Assembly (NCBI GenBank): GCA_019059635.1
Contig: JAGVRJ010000011.1
Location: forward strand, 992,001-1,056,000
Direction: 5' to 3'
DNA: 64,000 bases
From: Proales similis
Taxonomy: Eukaryota > Rotifera > Eurotatoria > Ploima > Proalidae
The first letter of the stretch is position 1; each line of letters opens with the position of its first letter. A program made the translations under genes and the position numbers. This document shows positions 12,015 through 24,400 of the stretch, one piece after another. The notes beneath the pieces were generated by a model. That model was given only the letters and a program-made list of their open reading frames with translations. It was not told the DNA's origin and searched no databases.

Positions 12015-12093
12015 AATATATGGCCGACAACATGCAAGAGTAATTAACACGCATTAGCAGCGCTCAAAGAAGCGAACTATATCGCCATATATT
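12015..12093. repeat. 10-bp perfect inverted repeat, CArG-like arms
   Basis: AATATATGGC (12,015-12,024) and GCCATATATT (12,084-12,093) are exact reverse complements separated by 59 bp. With one flanking base each arm is one mismatch from, or close to, a CArG box (CCW6GG). Confidence 0.5.
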
Positions 12094-12363
12094 AATAATC
12101 AGCAGCGGCATCGGCAGAATGGTTCGGCGAGGCGCCTGCGAAATGTTGACGCAAAACTTGCCACAACCACGTTTCTATTTCATGTGAACACAATATCTAC
12201 ATTAAACTGAATAGAAGATATGGGACCTGGCTCACGAACAGTGACTTAAGCCTCGAGTGTGCCGAGACGTGCACTCGCACGCCCAAGAACACACAAAGAA
12301 GACTCGCTTTTTTATTTATCGTGAACACTCGATTAATTCAAGTTTTATTTTTGGCGAAGAGAG

Positions 12364-12391
12364 CGCCACCGCCGCCGCCGCCGCCGCCGCC
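12364..12391. repeat. (CCG)n microsatellite
   Basis: About eight GCC/CCG units in a row within non-coding DNA. Confidence 0.8.
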
Positions 12392-12690
12392 ACCACTACC
12401 AATGCAACCACCATGATTGCTTCGGAATAATGCAATGAATGAATGCATGCATCGGAATACTCTTGCTCTGGGCGTGGGAGTGCACTATGAATCATGTATG
12501 GGGTGCGCAACTTAATGTTATCTCGTCTAATCACATTATACTCTCTCTCTTTTCATATTCTCATCGTGCGGCGGCTGTCGAGCTGCCGCCACTTGGAGAA
12601 AAAAGAGCGCCGTCTCGAGCGCTTTCATAATTTATTCTCAATGCTTTCAGGGCAACGGAACAGGCAAATGCGGTAATCTTGACGGTGAAG

Positions 12691-12716
12691 ACGACGACGA
12701 CGACGGCGGCGGCGGC
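12691..12716. repeat. (GAC)n-(GGC)n compound microsatellite
   Basis: A run of GAC units passing into GGC units; non-coding. Confidence 0.8.
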
Positions 12717-14230
12717 AGCATCGGTGGTGTTGGGGGTTAGGATGGCTGCAGTGGTGGTAACAGCGGCAACCGAAAAACCCAATGAGGCAAAGAGTAAATA
12801 ATTAAATAGAATGTGGATGTGGGTGCCTTCTTATTCAACACGATCTCGCAGCCAGCCAAATCAGCCAGCAAATTATCGACCAGACAGAGAAGAATGTTTG
12901 CATAAACAGTGAGCATGCAAATGAACGAATGCTTCTGGATGGGAGGGGGGATCAATGCAATGCGTGTTTTGTTTCCGATAAAGCGTTCGTCAATCTTAAT
13001 CGCATCATTAAATTGCGGCCTCCGCAATCCAACCCCCACCCTCTCCCTCGTTTTTTTTTTTTATTCTAAACCTCTACATTAAATATTTTAATGCTCATTT
13101 GCCAATGCCACCGAGCAACCGACAAGGCCTGCAAGCATCGATTGGCAGACCGACGTGCCGCCACTGGGTAATTGCAACGGCGCGTGGAGAATTCTCTCCT
13201 CTCAATTTCACTCTTGCGTTTGAAATATTTTCTCTCCCTCTCTCTCTCTCCCTTTCTGTTTTTCTCCCTCTTATTCTCTTTATTTCTCTTTTTTTTTTTC
13301 GCTTTCCATTTTCTGTTTTTTTTTTCGAGCCAACTGTTTACCTTGAATTATGATGCCCGCATCAAACCGACGCTTCTGCCTGCACTCGATTTTCATTTTG
13401 CGAGCACACCCTGGCAATGTGTACACAATCACGAACATCCTTCTTGGAGCAGCTTGCCGTCTCAAATTATAAAGCCAGTTCAGAGTAAATGGGTCCCATG
13501 CTTGAGAGGCATCCTTCAAGGACAATCTCGCCGCAAGAGCGCACCCGCATCCTAGTGACAGGCGCCAAAGACGAAATTAATAGACGCCGACCAGGAAGCA
13601 AGTGAACCTTTCCGCTCTCCTTCTCTCTCTCTCTTTCATTATTTCTTTCTGTTTGCCTCATTCATTTGAGTCAGCATGAGCGAGAGCAGACGAATAATTG
13701 AGACTTGCCACGGCATGTGCACTGGCGAACGCTGAACGGCTGAATGCTTGAAATCTTACTGTGAGTGTAGCCACCCCCTACTTCAACTCGTTTTTTTTTA
13801 AAGAGAGAAAAGGCCCCAATTGTCGATAAGCTCTCATCACCTCGACAATCAGCATGCACTTGAGCCCATTTGGCCCCGGGCAGTGCGATGTTCGGTGCGC
13901 GTGAGCTCTCCCGTTCAAATATTCGGCACATTGGCCCTATTTTGATTGCTCAATCGCTTCTCTTTCTCTCTCTTCCTTTCTCTCGCTCTTTTCTCTTCCT
14001 TTTGAAGAGGAGGAAATTTTCAATTAGCGACAGTCGATCGGTGGATAATGCTTAATGCGAACGCGTGGGCTCATTGTTCTCTAGATGAAAAGCTGCTCAT
14101 TCTGAAGAAATGTGGATGTGGAGATTTAACTCGTCCTGAGAGTCAGAAGCAGATCTCGCTTGTTCATTTGGAAGAAAGTCGAAGCAATCAGTTCTAAGCA
14201 ACAGTGTACAAGAAACCCGGTGCGACAAAA

Positions 14231-16852
14231 ATGGAGAGTGGAGACGTCAACAGCACGCGCGCCTCTTTCGCTCTCATCGAGGCGAGAGATTTAGACGAGC
14301 TAAATAAAGCGTTGAATGAGCTGAGGCTGAAATTTCCCACGCTGCTTATTCATACGGACGTGAAAACGCCCGGGCCATCATGCGGTGCAAATGGCGCAGC
14401 TTTGGGAAAACTGGACGTGAAAATGCCACCTCCAGATCGACTCGGTATTGCAAATGTCAATCAACACCGCAACTCGCTCACAGTGCATACGCACGAGAAT
14501 GAACGTGCCAACAGCGTTGACAGCCCGTGGCTCTCAAACGACATAGTTGCGAGGCAAGAGTCGAAAGACAGCGGTTTTTGGAGTATGAAGAGCCTGTCAG
14601 TGGGCGAAGCGTATGGCACCGACCACGAGTCTGATCGTGCAGACGTCGGCCGTCCACGCCTTATTGATCGACCGTACAACTGGAAAAAGTGGAAGAACGG
14701 TCAACTTTGGCGTTACCGCTACAGCCACGGCGAGAATAAGACCACAGAGGGCGACGCAGAGATAAGCGAAGAAAAGGAGACGTCCGAGTCCAAACTGGGC
14801 GAGCACCTGAGCGCCAACTTTTCAAATTATCGTCTGATGGCGGCCAGCAACAGTTTTGACTCGACGCACAGCTGTGATCGAGGAAGTCCAAGTCCGTGGG
14901 CATCGTCTGTTGAGCTCGATGATTACGACCGCAGGACGGGCGGCCAGGACACGCCCAAAGGCCAGAAGAGACGAGGCAAACTGATCAGAGAGCAGACTAT
15001 TGACAACTGTGATGAGAGCTCGTCCTGCTTCTCAAACGTTCGTCCTCAAAGTGACAGGGACACCCAGGACTACCTTGGTGTTACCAAAGACAATCAATCA
15101 AAGCCGACCGGCCGAGTCTCGCCACCTGAAAAACGCGCCTCGTTAAGCTTCGAAATCGACAGTCCCGAATCAAATTCGGGCAACTACAACAGTTACAAAC
15201 AAGAAATGAACAGAAACAAAATGCGTCTGGGCAATGGATCGACAAGCTTCGGCTCGACCAGCGACAACTACAAGTCACCGGATTCGCCTGCTCGCTCATC
15301 GGCGTCCAGCTCGCCGGCTCCCTCAACGTTCTCGCCCAACTCGCCCAAGTCTGCTTGCCTGTCGCCATCAGCGCTCGCTTCTTCTTCTTCACCAATGGCG
15401 GCCCTAGTCGGCTCTAATCGGCCCCAAGTCAATGCAAGTGCTTTCGGTGGAGCAGACGTGGTCAACACTCAGAGTGAATTCTATCGCGACTTGCAATCAA
15501 AGCTGAAAATCGGTGGCGGCAGCGAGTCGGACAAACTGGACACAGACGAATGCAAACATCGAGAACGAAGCGATCCGACAGACATTGAGCATAACCAGCG
15601 GCGACTGGCGCCTGGCTCTCAACTCAAACACACAAGCTGGTCTTCAATAGACTCTCGGCACCTGGCTGAGCCGTTCGGCAATAAACCGATCGCCCGTTCG
15701 AACTCTTCGCCTTCGCATCAATCGCTGCTGTTCAATCAGTTCATGCCGCAATTCTACAACTCGGCTTCCACGTCGACCCTTCCGTTCGGAAGTCAGACTC
15801 AGCTCGGACAAGCGGGCTTGTCGTTTCCGGCCGCAAGCTTCTTACCTCATTCGGGCTTTAAGTCGACCTCGTTCTCGGGCCTTGCCAATCCCTTCATTGG
15901 CTTTGTTGATCAAAATGTGCTGCGCAGCTATGAGAAGCTCGCTTACTCGGCCGGCCTTGATTACTCGACTCATCGATTCAGTCGCGCGGAGAATTTCAAC
16001 AAAAAGGCCGACCCGAGCCAGATGAGCAGCAACAAGCCGCAGATTCTCAAGCCGCCCGAGATCGTAATCACCGAGAGTAGAGGCGACAGCGAGCCGGCCG
16101 ACGATTCGCAGCATTCGACAAGCAAATTTGACTTTGAGAAAAGTGTAACAGAGGAGCACAGCTTCCTATCTGTCCGCCACAAAGACTCTGGCCTTGCCAA
16201 CTCGGATCAGCAGCGAAACCTAAACCACCATCGATTCAACGAGGGTGACAAGGAAAAGGGCGGCAAGAACATGCGGCCGCACATTTGCCCGCATTGCCAC
16301 AAACGCTTCGCAAGGTAAGCCTCGTCCCGTCGAGCCAGAATTGAAAAAAAAAAAAAGAAACGTTCTAATCGAGCCGCCTAGGAGTGACATGTTGATTCGA
16401 CACTCCAGACTTCACTCTGGCATCCGTCCGTACAAATGCAACAGATGCGGACAGGAGTTTACGAGAAGCGATCACTTGAACACACATTTGCGAACACACA
16501 CCGGTGAGTAGAACATTACAAGGCGGCATTTAACTCTAAACGCTCATCATCGTGCAAAGGAGAAAAGCCGTACACATGTCCACATCCGAACTGCAACTAC
16601 GCAGCATGTCGCAAGGACATGATCACGCGGCATTTAAAGGTGCATTCAAAGAGCAGACTTTCGCTCTCGTTTGACGCCGACAACGGCTCTAACGTGGCCA
16701 ATGGCACCGACTATGAGAGTCCGTTCTTTAGAAATTTCTATGACTCGATTGTGAACGGCAACGGCGACTTGTTGAACAGCCATCGACCGTCGCCGCGGCA
16801 CTCTAAATCGCTGGACGTTAGCAATGAATGCTTAACAGACTTGAAACAATAA
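14231..16852 (+). CDS. Klumpfuss-like C2H2 zinc-finger transcription factor (EGR/WT1 superfamily)
   Basis: Three exons (14231-16314, 16382-16503, 16560-16852) encode 832 residues. The start is the first ATG (14231); the long first exon is Ser/Pro/Asn-rich and low-complexity (for example [16 protein letters not shown]), as in activation or repression regions. Three C2H2 fingers span about residues 675-770: [42 protein letters not shown], then [19 protein letters not shown]. The RSDxL/RSDHL helices are EGR/WT1-like, and the [12 protein letters not shown] finger recalls Drosophila Klumpfuss. Introns fall inside finger 1 and in the linker after finger 2. Klumpfuss as I remember it has four fingers, so this copy may lack the first; only three are seen. 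Nuclear DNA-binding regulator, target unknown; a large non-coding region precedes it. Confidence 0.8.
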
Positions 16853-17484
16853 CTTCTCTTATCTCGCATTCAATATTATTCAATCAAATTTATTCGATGG
16901 GTGACAGCAGCAGCCAATCATGAGACAAAGCAATTTGTTTGTTCTTGTTGCGATAAAGTAAATCTAGAAATTCATTTTTAAACAGAACAGTCAATCCCTG
17001 TGAATAGCACACCAAGCCACTCGGGCCGTAGTGGCCCGCAAGTTCCTTCAACTTTTAACGCATTCTCATTTGATTGCATGTGTAATTCTGGTGATCATCA
17101 CTTTCAATCCACTCGAGTAGTGACAGTGATTAAATGTTTTTATTTTTGTAAATAAACATCCGATTTAACTCTCTTGAGCTTAAATTTCGGCCCCAGTCGC
17201 GAGATGGACCTGCAGTCTGGCACAGTCCGAACCAGGCGTCATAATGATTCACTTTAGCGGCCTCTGCCAATACGTTGCCAATACACTCATACATACAGAC
17301 TGGGAGGGGGGTTTGATCGAGCCTATGCGCGCGCACACACACACAGAGAGGCGGATAGATATAGATGCAAAGGAATAATCCCAGAACGCTTAACCTACTT
17401 TGGAGGGCTGCTCTCATTTCTGGGCCTCGATGTTTTATGCAGCAGCCCTCATAATCGAACAAATCTTATCTACTCGTCTGAAAA
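16853..17484. other. Intergenic / 3' UTR
   Basis: Contains AATAAA-type signals near 17,150, and a GC hairpin candidate at 17,022-17,038. No coding frame supported. Confidence 0.5.
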
Positions 17485-18368
17485 ATGGACTCGCTTGACT
17501 TTTCTAAGCCGACTGTTATGTGCGATGTGATCCTGCTTGTTGAAGGACGCAAGCTCTACTGCAATAGGGCCATGCTGAGCATATGGAGCCCCGTGTTCGA
17601 GACCATGTTCAAGTCGAATTTCAAGGAGAAAGAATCGTCCGAGATTAGCCTTCCAGGTAGCAGACGCATAAAGTGTTTGTCGCTAATTTGAACGTCCGTT
17701 GATTGCTTGCAGACAAGAGCTACGACGACATTTTCGAGCTGCTTCAGGTGATCTACCCGCCCAACAAGTCGGTGAGCAGCCAGAATGTGGAGAAGCTGCT
17801 CGAGCTAGCCGATGAGTACCAAATGATTGAGCTCACGCGCAGATGTCGCGCTTTTCTCGTCCAGCAGCGAGGTACCTAAATTGTTCATTGGTTCGCTCGT
17901 TTGCTCACGGTTCTGCACGACATGTTGACACAGGAACCATCGAGAACCTACTTCTGGCCCAACGCTACCAGTTCGACGAAGTAGTCAAACGCTGCGCTGA
18001 GCATCTAAAGCACACGCTCAACACGAATGTGCTGAGTAGCGACTCCAAAGTAAAAGAGATCAACGTGGACACGCTCAACATGGTGCTGATCGCTCGAGTG
18101 CGCCACCTCGAGACCTTGGTCGACACGTTCAAGAAAAAAGTCGTCGGCGCCTGCGACAAATTCAGGGAAATAAAAGGCTTGCCAGGTAGGCTTCATTCGC
18201 CCGGGTTTTCGTTCCATATTTGAGACCGCACGCGGCACAGGATTCAACGACAGTCTGACGAGCTGCTCGCGGCACACTGAAAACGTTGAAAGCTGCCAGG
18301 ATTGCATCAGAAACGTTCGCTTCATCATAAACCGCCTATGCGACGAAGGCAGCGATCTGACCGAATGA
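17485..18368 (+). CDS. BTB/POZ-domain protein
   Basis: Four exons (17485-17656, 17713-17871, 17934-18185, 18241-18368) make 236 residues. Residues about 8-110 are a BTB/POZ fold: VMCDVILLVEGRKLYCNRAMLSIWSPVFETMF, then KSYDDIFELLQVIYPP and VEKLLELADEYQMIELTRRC. After it comes a short helical BACK-like region (ENLLLAQRYQFDEVVKRCAEHL). The C-terminal tail carries several Cys (SCSRHTENVESCQDC). No MATH, Kelch or zinc finger is visible. BTB proteins of this size often act as Cullin-3 adaptors or dimerisation modules; which one is not shown. AATAAA at 18,441. Similar to many nematode and arthropod BTB proteins; orthology not assigned. Confidence 0.85.
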
Positions 18369-18753
18369 ACGATAAAACGCACATTTGCCAGTTGGCTCTC
18401 AATTTCGTTTGATAAACTTTTCTAAACGCCAGTCTTGGCGAATAAAATCACTTCAAGTGGCTGTTTGAACCGAGGTGTCGAGCGTTTAGTTTTACTACAA
18501 GAAACAAGGGCAAACTAGTTGAGAATGAGCTGCAGTCGATGAGTAACTGGATGAATTTTATTTGCCTCTCAAATCGTCTTAATAGAATAAATGAAACGAG
18601 CGACAGAGAGAGAGAGAGAGGGACTGAAGAGTCGAGCGAGTTTTTCTTTGAATAAATAGAATTGAACGATAAAATCAAGTCGGCGCGGCGACAGCGGGCG
18701 TGGTGGTGGTGGTGATGATTTTCGATACGAAGCAAGTCAACATGGCTGTTGTG
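18369..18753. other. Intergenic between convergent genes
   Basis: Holds AATAAA (18,441) for the BTB gene, a minus-strand AATAAA (TTTATT at about 18,555) for the receptor gene and a (GA)n run at 18,605-18,621. Confidence 0.6.
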
Positions 18754-20794
18754 TTAAATGTAAGAGTCTGGCGCAGTGATCAGCGAAGTTTGAAACAAGA
18801 CTATCAACGCCAGAGTGAAAATGATCACAACGCTCGAGATGACCGACGGCCGAAGCGGCACGCCCATCAGTTTGGCCTTGAAGCGAGCTTTTTGAGGAGA
18901 AAGAGAAAAGGGGAGAAAGCGAGGCAGCTTACTCTCAGCTTGGCGTTGGAGATGAAAAGCAGAAACGAGTCGAGCTCGTCTCGTCTGCTCGTGTGATAGC
19001 CGTAGACTCGGGCTGCCAGAGCGATTTGCTTGAATTTGCAGCATTTGCTGTTTAGTCTGGCCACCTACGAGCAAGTGGCAGTTAGCGAGTGTTTGAGAAA
19101 ATCGGAGAATAGTGGACGCCGAGCGTCGGTTACTTGAGTGAACGAGAAGGCAAGAATCAGAAACCAGGAGAGCAGGAAAGAGACGCGGTAGATCCAGGCA
19201 AGCGGAGTAAAGACCCGATTCATGATCAGGATTATGAGGCCGATTATGAACTTGCTCATGAATGCGAGTGAAACGAGAGTGGTCATTTTGGTAATTGTCG
19301 AGTTCAAGTTGCTGATGGCCGTGCGAATGTCAAGAATTTGCTTTTGGAGGCGGCGATCGGTGAGTTTGAGCAGCGTGAACTTGAATCGCATCTTACCTGC
19401 ATTGCTTCTTTCAAGGGAACCGATTTCTCTTCGAGGCGGATTCTCAGCTCGTTCACGTAGAATATGATCATCTCGCATTGAGTGGCGTGGTTTATGATTA
19501 CTGCCACGTAGACCGAGTTCATGATGATCAGCGCAGTGCCTTCGATGAGAATGGCCGCCCACTGTGGATGAAACAGCGCCTTCTCTAGTCCGAATGCCGC
19601 TCGGGACAAGACGTGCATGGACATGGCCAGCACTATCCATAGAACGCCCATCAAGATGAATGTCCTGCCACAGTGCCGAGTAGAAAATTGGAACCTCGCT
19701 TTATGGTTGGTCAGCTTACTTGAGACGAGAGATGACTTTGTCCTGCGAGCCGAGTTTGAACGTCTGGTTCACGGCCAGAAAGACTTTTTCCATCAGCGCG
19801 TACAGCTGTTCGCTTTCATTCACTCGAAAGTAGAAAAAGCCGATTATATAGGCGAGCAGATGCAAGAAGCTCGGAAATATGTAGGTGGTGACAATGTGGC
19901 CACACTGCTCCTCTGGCTCCATATTCTCCATCTTCGCCTGGCCGGTAACCTTGTCCGAACTGGACAGAGCGAGCACATCCGACGAGTAGAAATAGGCAGG
20001 CGAGCTGGTCTCGTTTACTTTTCGAGTTAGTGCCGGCTCGATTTTCGATGGTGTAACGAACTGCTTGAACGGGTGAGTCGGACCTGCTGGCTGTAGGGGC
20101 TGTAGCGATGACGCCTACCTGCGTGTCGTAGGTGATGTTCAACTTGCCCTGGCAAGTCAGAATGTCGTAGGCGTACGAGTAGATCAACATGGAAAGAATG
20201 AAAAGAGGGTAAAAGAAGTTTAATATGCGGATAGAGCAAGGAATGCGGTAGTAGCTCTCCTTGTAAAACGAACGCCAGCCGATCTACGACGCCCACAGGT
20301 GAGTGCGTTGGCAAGAAAAAGTGTCGGCAGTTGCGAACTTACAAAACACAGCAATGTGTAGTAGTAGCGCAACACTTGGGATTTGCATCGTTTCAGCGAT
20401 TGGGTTGTGATGTTGGACATGCTTGTGTTGTCGATGTCTTCGATCTAGAACAAGTTGCTTTGATTTTAAGTGTCCGACCGGACTCAACAGTCTAGTTGGG
20501 TGATTACGTCAATTTTGACACCGTCGAATATGTAGCCGTTCTCGTCGAAATTGCTGTTCATGAAGAGGCTTGACGGCTCGACAGAAGCGACCCGCTCGTC
20601 AGCCAGACGCTTGTCGGACATGGTCGAGTTGACCGCGTTGTCGTCGCCTTGGAACAGGCTCTTTTTGTTCACTTGCTTTAGAACGTCGCCTCGACTCGTC
20701 ACAGATGGCCACTTACATTTTCGAACGCAAACACGTCATTAACTTCGTGTATGAGACTGTTTCGCTTCGAAGAGCCGCTCGTTGAGTCCATCAT
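18754..20794 (-). CDS. Seven-transmembrane receptor of the gustatory-receptor-like (GRL) type
   Basis: Nine exons (20717-20794, 20508-20675, 20343-20444, 20119-20283, 19720-20060, 19397-19664, 19134-19340, 18933-19064, 18754-18876) join in one frame to 527 residues. Residues 1-130 are polar; then seven hydrophobic segments follow: ILNFFYPLFILSMLIYSYAY, HIVTTYIFPSFLHLLAYIIGF, ILMGVLWIVLAMSMHVL, WAAILIEGTALIIMNSVYVAV, TLVSLAFMSKFIIGLIILIM, WIYRVSFLLSWFLILAFSF and SVISSVVIIFTLALIVLFQ. An intracellular N-terminus, a long loop before TM7, and a C-terminal TM7 with a T-x7-Q pattern recall the insect Gr / nematode LITE-1-GUR family (ligand- or light-gated channels). The match is by architecture only. 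The first intron is just 41 bp. It could be another polytopic family; a profile search would settle it. Confidence 0.6.
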
Positions 20795-21432
20795 TATTGT
20801 GGTCAATTCTATTGCTTACACGCTGCTCTTCGTGCAGCTTTTCTCCGATTCTTGTCTCGTTTCTCAGCCGAGCTTGTTCTAAAAATTCGCAAATCTTCTC
20901 GTTTATTATGTCATTGCATTCAAAACGGCCATTTCTTTCTTCATGTAAACATTTCATCTGCTCTCTCTCCCTCTCTTTTCGCTCCTCTTTTCTTATCGAA
21001 CGATCACGTGCTGTTTGGCTTGCTGCTAATATCTGTTCATTTGCTTCTCACTATCTCTCTCGTCTTCCAATTGAAACGAACATAATAGCGGCGCAAAATG
21101 TGAAATCCCTGACCAGGCCAAACTCTCCGCTCGGCCAGTCGCTATATTGGGCAATTTCAGAAATCTCGAATCTTTTGAACGAAATAGCTCGAATACGGTG
21201 TCAACTAAATTTTTATTCGGTCTTCTATCTGTTTGATTAAGTTTCATTACTATTGGGCAGGGCTTTGGGACAATTTAGTGCTTTTTAGTTGGAATTTAGT
21301 TTGGCAACAGGAAAAAGTCGAAAGACAGTTTAGAACGTCATCTAGCAAGCAAGAGGACGTCGAATAAATAAGCCAAGATCTAGAGAGGAGGGAGACAAGA
21401 GGGGAAACGACATGGTTAATGTTTGGTTGATT
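20795..21432. other. Intergenic, no gene seen
   Basis: Between two minus-strand genes: the promoter side of the receptor gene and the 3' UTR of V-ATPase subunit a (TTTATT, minus-strand AATAAA, near 21,208). CT-rich tract at 20,960-21,060. The plus-strand frames here are antisense noise. Confidence 0.5.
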
Positions 21433-24400
21433 CTAATCGCTCTTGTCCATCTCGGTCAAGATTTCATTGAACGAGAACGGCATGAACATGTAGCCTTCTC
21501 CTTTGTAGAATTTGCTTTGGAATTCGACCCTTGAACGAGGAGAGGCTCAGATTAGATTGAGTTGGAGCGAGATTAAAAACAAGAACTTACCAGTGAAGTC
21601 GAAGGGCGTGCAGGAAAGCGGAGAGTCCTTCCATGAGAAGGAGGACGCCAACAGTGAACACTGCCCAGACGGTAAACACAGCCGCCAAGAGCACAAAGCC
21701 GTACGGGGCGACGCTCTTTATGCCCATTTGAAGTACCATGCTCCAGAGCACTTCAGACAGCTCTAGATTGGCGTCAAATTTAATAATTGAGCTTTGAACC
21801 ACGTTGAATGAATCCAGTTACCGGCATGAGCCAAACTGAGCGCCCACAGACGAAGGTAGGAGGCAGTGTGCGAAATGCAGCCCAGAAAGTATTCGATCGT
21901 GTGGATGCACTGCTCAACGGCCACTTCTCCCATTTCAAACTAAATTGAACGAGATTAGAAAGTTGTCGATGACTGACAACGCTTTAGATGGTCGGCAACG
22001 ACAAAAACAACAAACACAGGACAAACGAAAATCATAAAGCCAACTGAAAAGAGTCAAAAAAGGCGAAAAGCAAAGGCCAAAAAAAGAATATCGGCCGTCA
22101 AGAGACCGGCAAACAATACAGAACAACGCAAAGCAATCAGAATGGCTGAATGGCACCTTTTCGAGCTCGACATCGCCCTCACTCAGCAGATGAGTCTCGC
22201 TATGGGTCACAAAATTGCCGTCGCCAGCGTTCGTGCTAAACGGGTTCTCTTCCTCCCTATCCGAATTCAACGCATCTCTCACATCCTCTTCGAGTCTGAC
22301 GCCGGCCTTGGCAATTTGAAAATAAGATTAGAAAACGGTTACGTGTTCTTCATGATGCTCGTCAGCAGGTTGGGCCGTCGATTTCACTCCTCGCTCCTCG
22401 TGGCTGCCGTGCTCATCGTTGAGCTTTATCTCCACTACTAGATCATCCTCATTTTGCTCTTTGATCGTTTCGAGAGCGATCGCGTTCTCGTGGCCGGCAG
22501 ATTGTGATTTGTGCTCACTCTACGAGTCCGTTCGAGTTTTAAGCATTAGACACCGCTTTTGCAATAACTGGCATTCTTAAACTCGAGCATCGGGCAAATC
22601 GACGTGGGTGGAGCAGTTAACACAGGCGATTAGAGGGGCTTAGAGAGGTTAGCTGGGAGCTGATCGACGGCTTGATTTGTTCGGAGAGCTTCGTGAGCAG
22701 CATTCAAGGCCACTTACTTGCGACTTCTTTTTGTGCCGTCTGTAGAGTACAATCGGCTTGCCGAACAGCATCACCGGAATGCAGATGACAGCCAGAATGA
22801 CGAGAACTTTTTGAAGGCCAGCCTGTGATGATCGATTCAGTTTAGCTGGGAAATGGTGCCCAAACGCGGGTCAAACGGGCAGCTTACTTGGCCCGGATAC
22901 AGAGTCTTGCACATGGGGTCGTCTTCGTCGGCCGATGTCTTGAGAAAGAACATGTTGATGAGTTCGATGAGAAGATTGGGCGCACACTGTGGTCCGTAGT
23001 ATTTGGATGCAGTGCCCGAGCCCGAGTACTTGATCCACTTGATGAATATCATAAAGACCAAGTAGACGAATATGAACGAGAGGAACACTATCTGCGGTAT
23101 GAACTCAAACACCACGCTGATTTTGTTGCCGAAGAACAAATGGTTGAGAAGCGAGAGCACCACGCCGAAGAACATTTGCATGATGCCGATGGTCACTGAG
23201 AATTTCATCTTCAGCGAATTGGTGAACGAGATTTTGTTGTTTGACAATTGCCACACCTTTGAGCAAAGCAGTTAGCAGACAATCTAAATCATTTCATTCT
23301 TCTACTCACAGGATCGAGACCGAACGGATAGGGGTTGCCGTGGTACATGCGGTCCTGGCTGACGTTAAAGTCCGGGTTGAGTTGGAGCGAGGCGTGCTTC
23401 TCGAAATCAAAATCAGAGCCGACGCCCACTCGCCAGCTCGAGCCGAACAAGTTGACCGACTTTGAGAATGTGTCGTTATAGATGAAGCCGGTGTAGATGC
23501 TGAACAAGGCCATCAGCAAGATGATGTATCGACCGCCGAAGAATATCTGCCACACTTCGTTGCTCTTGCCCATGTTCTTGAGTCTGTTCTCAAACACGAC
23601 CATGAAGAGGGCGAATAGAGCCATGATCACGCCGTGGCCGCTGTCGCCGAACATCACCGCGAACAAGAACGGGAACGTGATCACTGTGAACGGTGCCGGA
23701 TTGAACTCGCGATAGCTGGCGATTCCGTACGCGTCCACAATGTTCTGAAAGCCTTGCGTGAATTTGTTGGTCACGTGATGAGTTGGCGGCTGCTCTCTGG
23801 TCTCCATTCGATTCAGAATTGATTGAATGTTACTTCCGCTCAGCTCCTAGCATTATCAAACAGGCGATCAGCCCTGAGTCATCTCGCGTCCGCGCATTCT
23901 ACTTACGGTTCCTTTATCAAGCGCCAGCTTGATGCGAGTCAGCTCGTTGACCGGAGCCCAGCATTCGGCAATCAGACACTTTTGGTTCACCTCAATGTTG
24001 AACAGGTTCATTGTGTGGTAGATTGCTTTCATCTTTCGCACACGGCACGACCAGGTCTTGATGTTCTGGGCCGCGTTCTGCAGCAGACTCTTGCGCAGAT
24101 TCAGCGACTGGTCCAACACGGTCTTGAGCTCGTCGATTCGCGTCATCACTCCGACAGCCATCTCTCTACGCTCGCTGGCCGTCTCCGGGCACGGGTAGAT
24201 GGTCGCCTTGAATCTGACGATCGCATTCGATGACGTTCAACTGCCTTTTGGTGTTTAGGCTCGGCGGCCTCTTACCCTTCGCAGATTTTCTTCACTTTGC
24301 TCTTGAGCTGCTCTCCTTGGAAGAAGAGGATGAATACTGTCTTGCTCACTTCGGTGTTCTAGAGCCAATCAAATTTACGAAAGAGAGCTAGGCCAAGCGA

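Larger units (their letters stand above)
10983..14230. other. 3.2-kb gene-free region upstream of the zinc-finger gene
   Basis: No supported coding exon. It begins with the ZIP poly(A) signal (about 11,142), then holds simple repeats (12,364-12,391; 12,691-12,716), pyrimidine-rich tracts (13,235-13,330; 13,960-14,000), two perfect TGACGTCA sites and a 10-bp inverted repeat. The open frames are short and low in complexity. It is the second-largest gap here and precedes a developmental-type transcription factor, which fits a cis-regulatory region. Confidence 0.6.

Noticed and set aside
13099-13555. Overlapping frames in pyrimidine-rich DNA
   Set aside because: Leu/Ser/Phe runs from CT-rich sequence only.
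17022-17038. GC-rich hairpin (cgggcc / ggcccg, 5-nt loop)
   Set aside because: Short stem in a 3' region with competing pairings; no sign of a miRNA or histone-type element.
19617-20030. 137-codon plus-strand frame opposite the receptor gene
   Set aside because: Low-complexity shadow; the minus strand gives a continuous seven-TM protein with matching phases.
22888-24233. Long plus-strand open frames opposite V-ATPase subunit a exons
   Set aside because: They are antisense shadows of a strongly coding minus strand.
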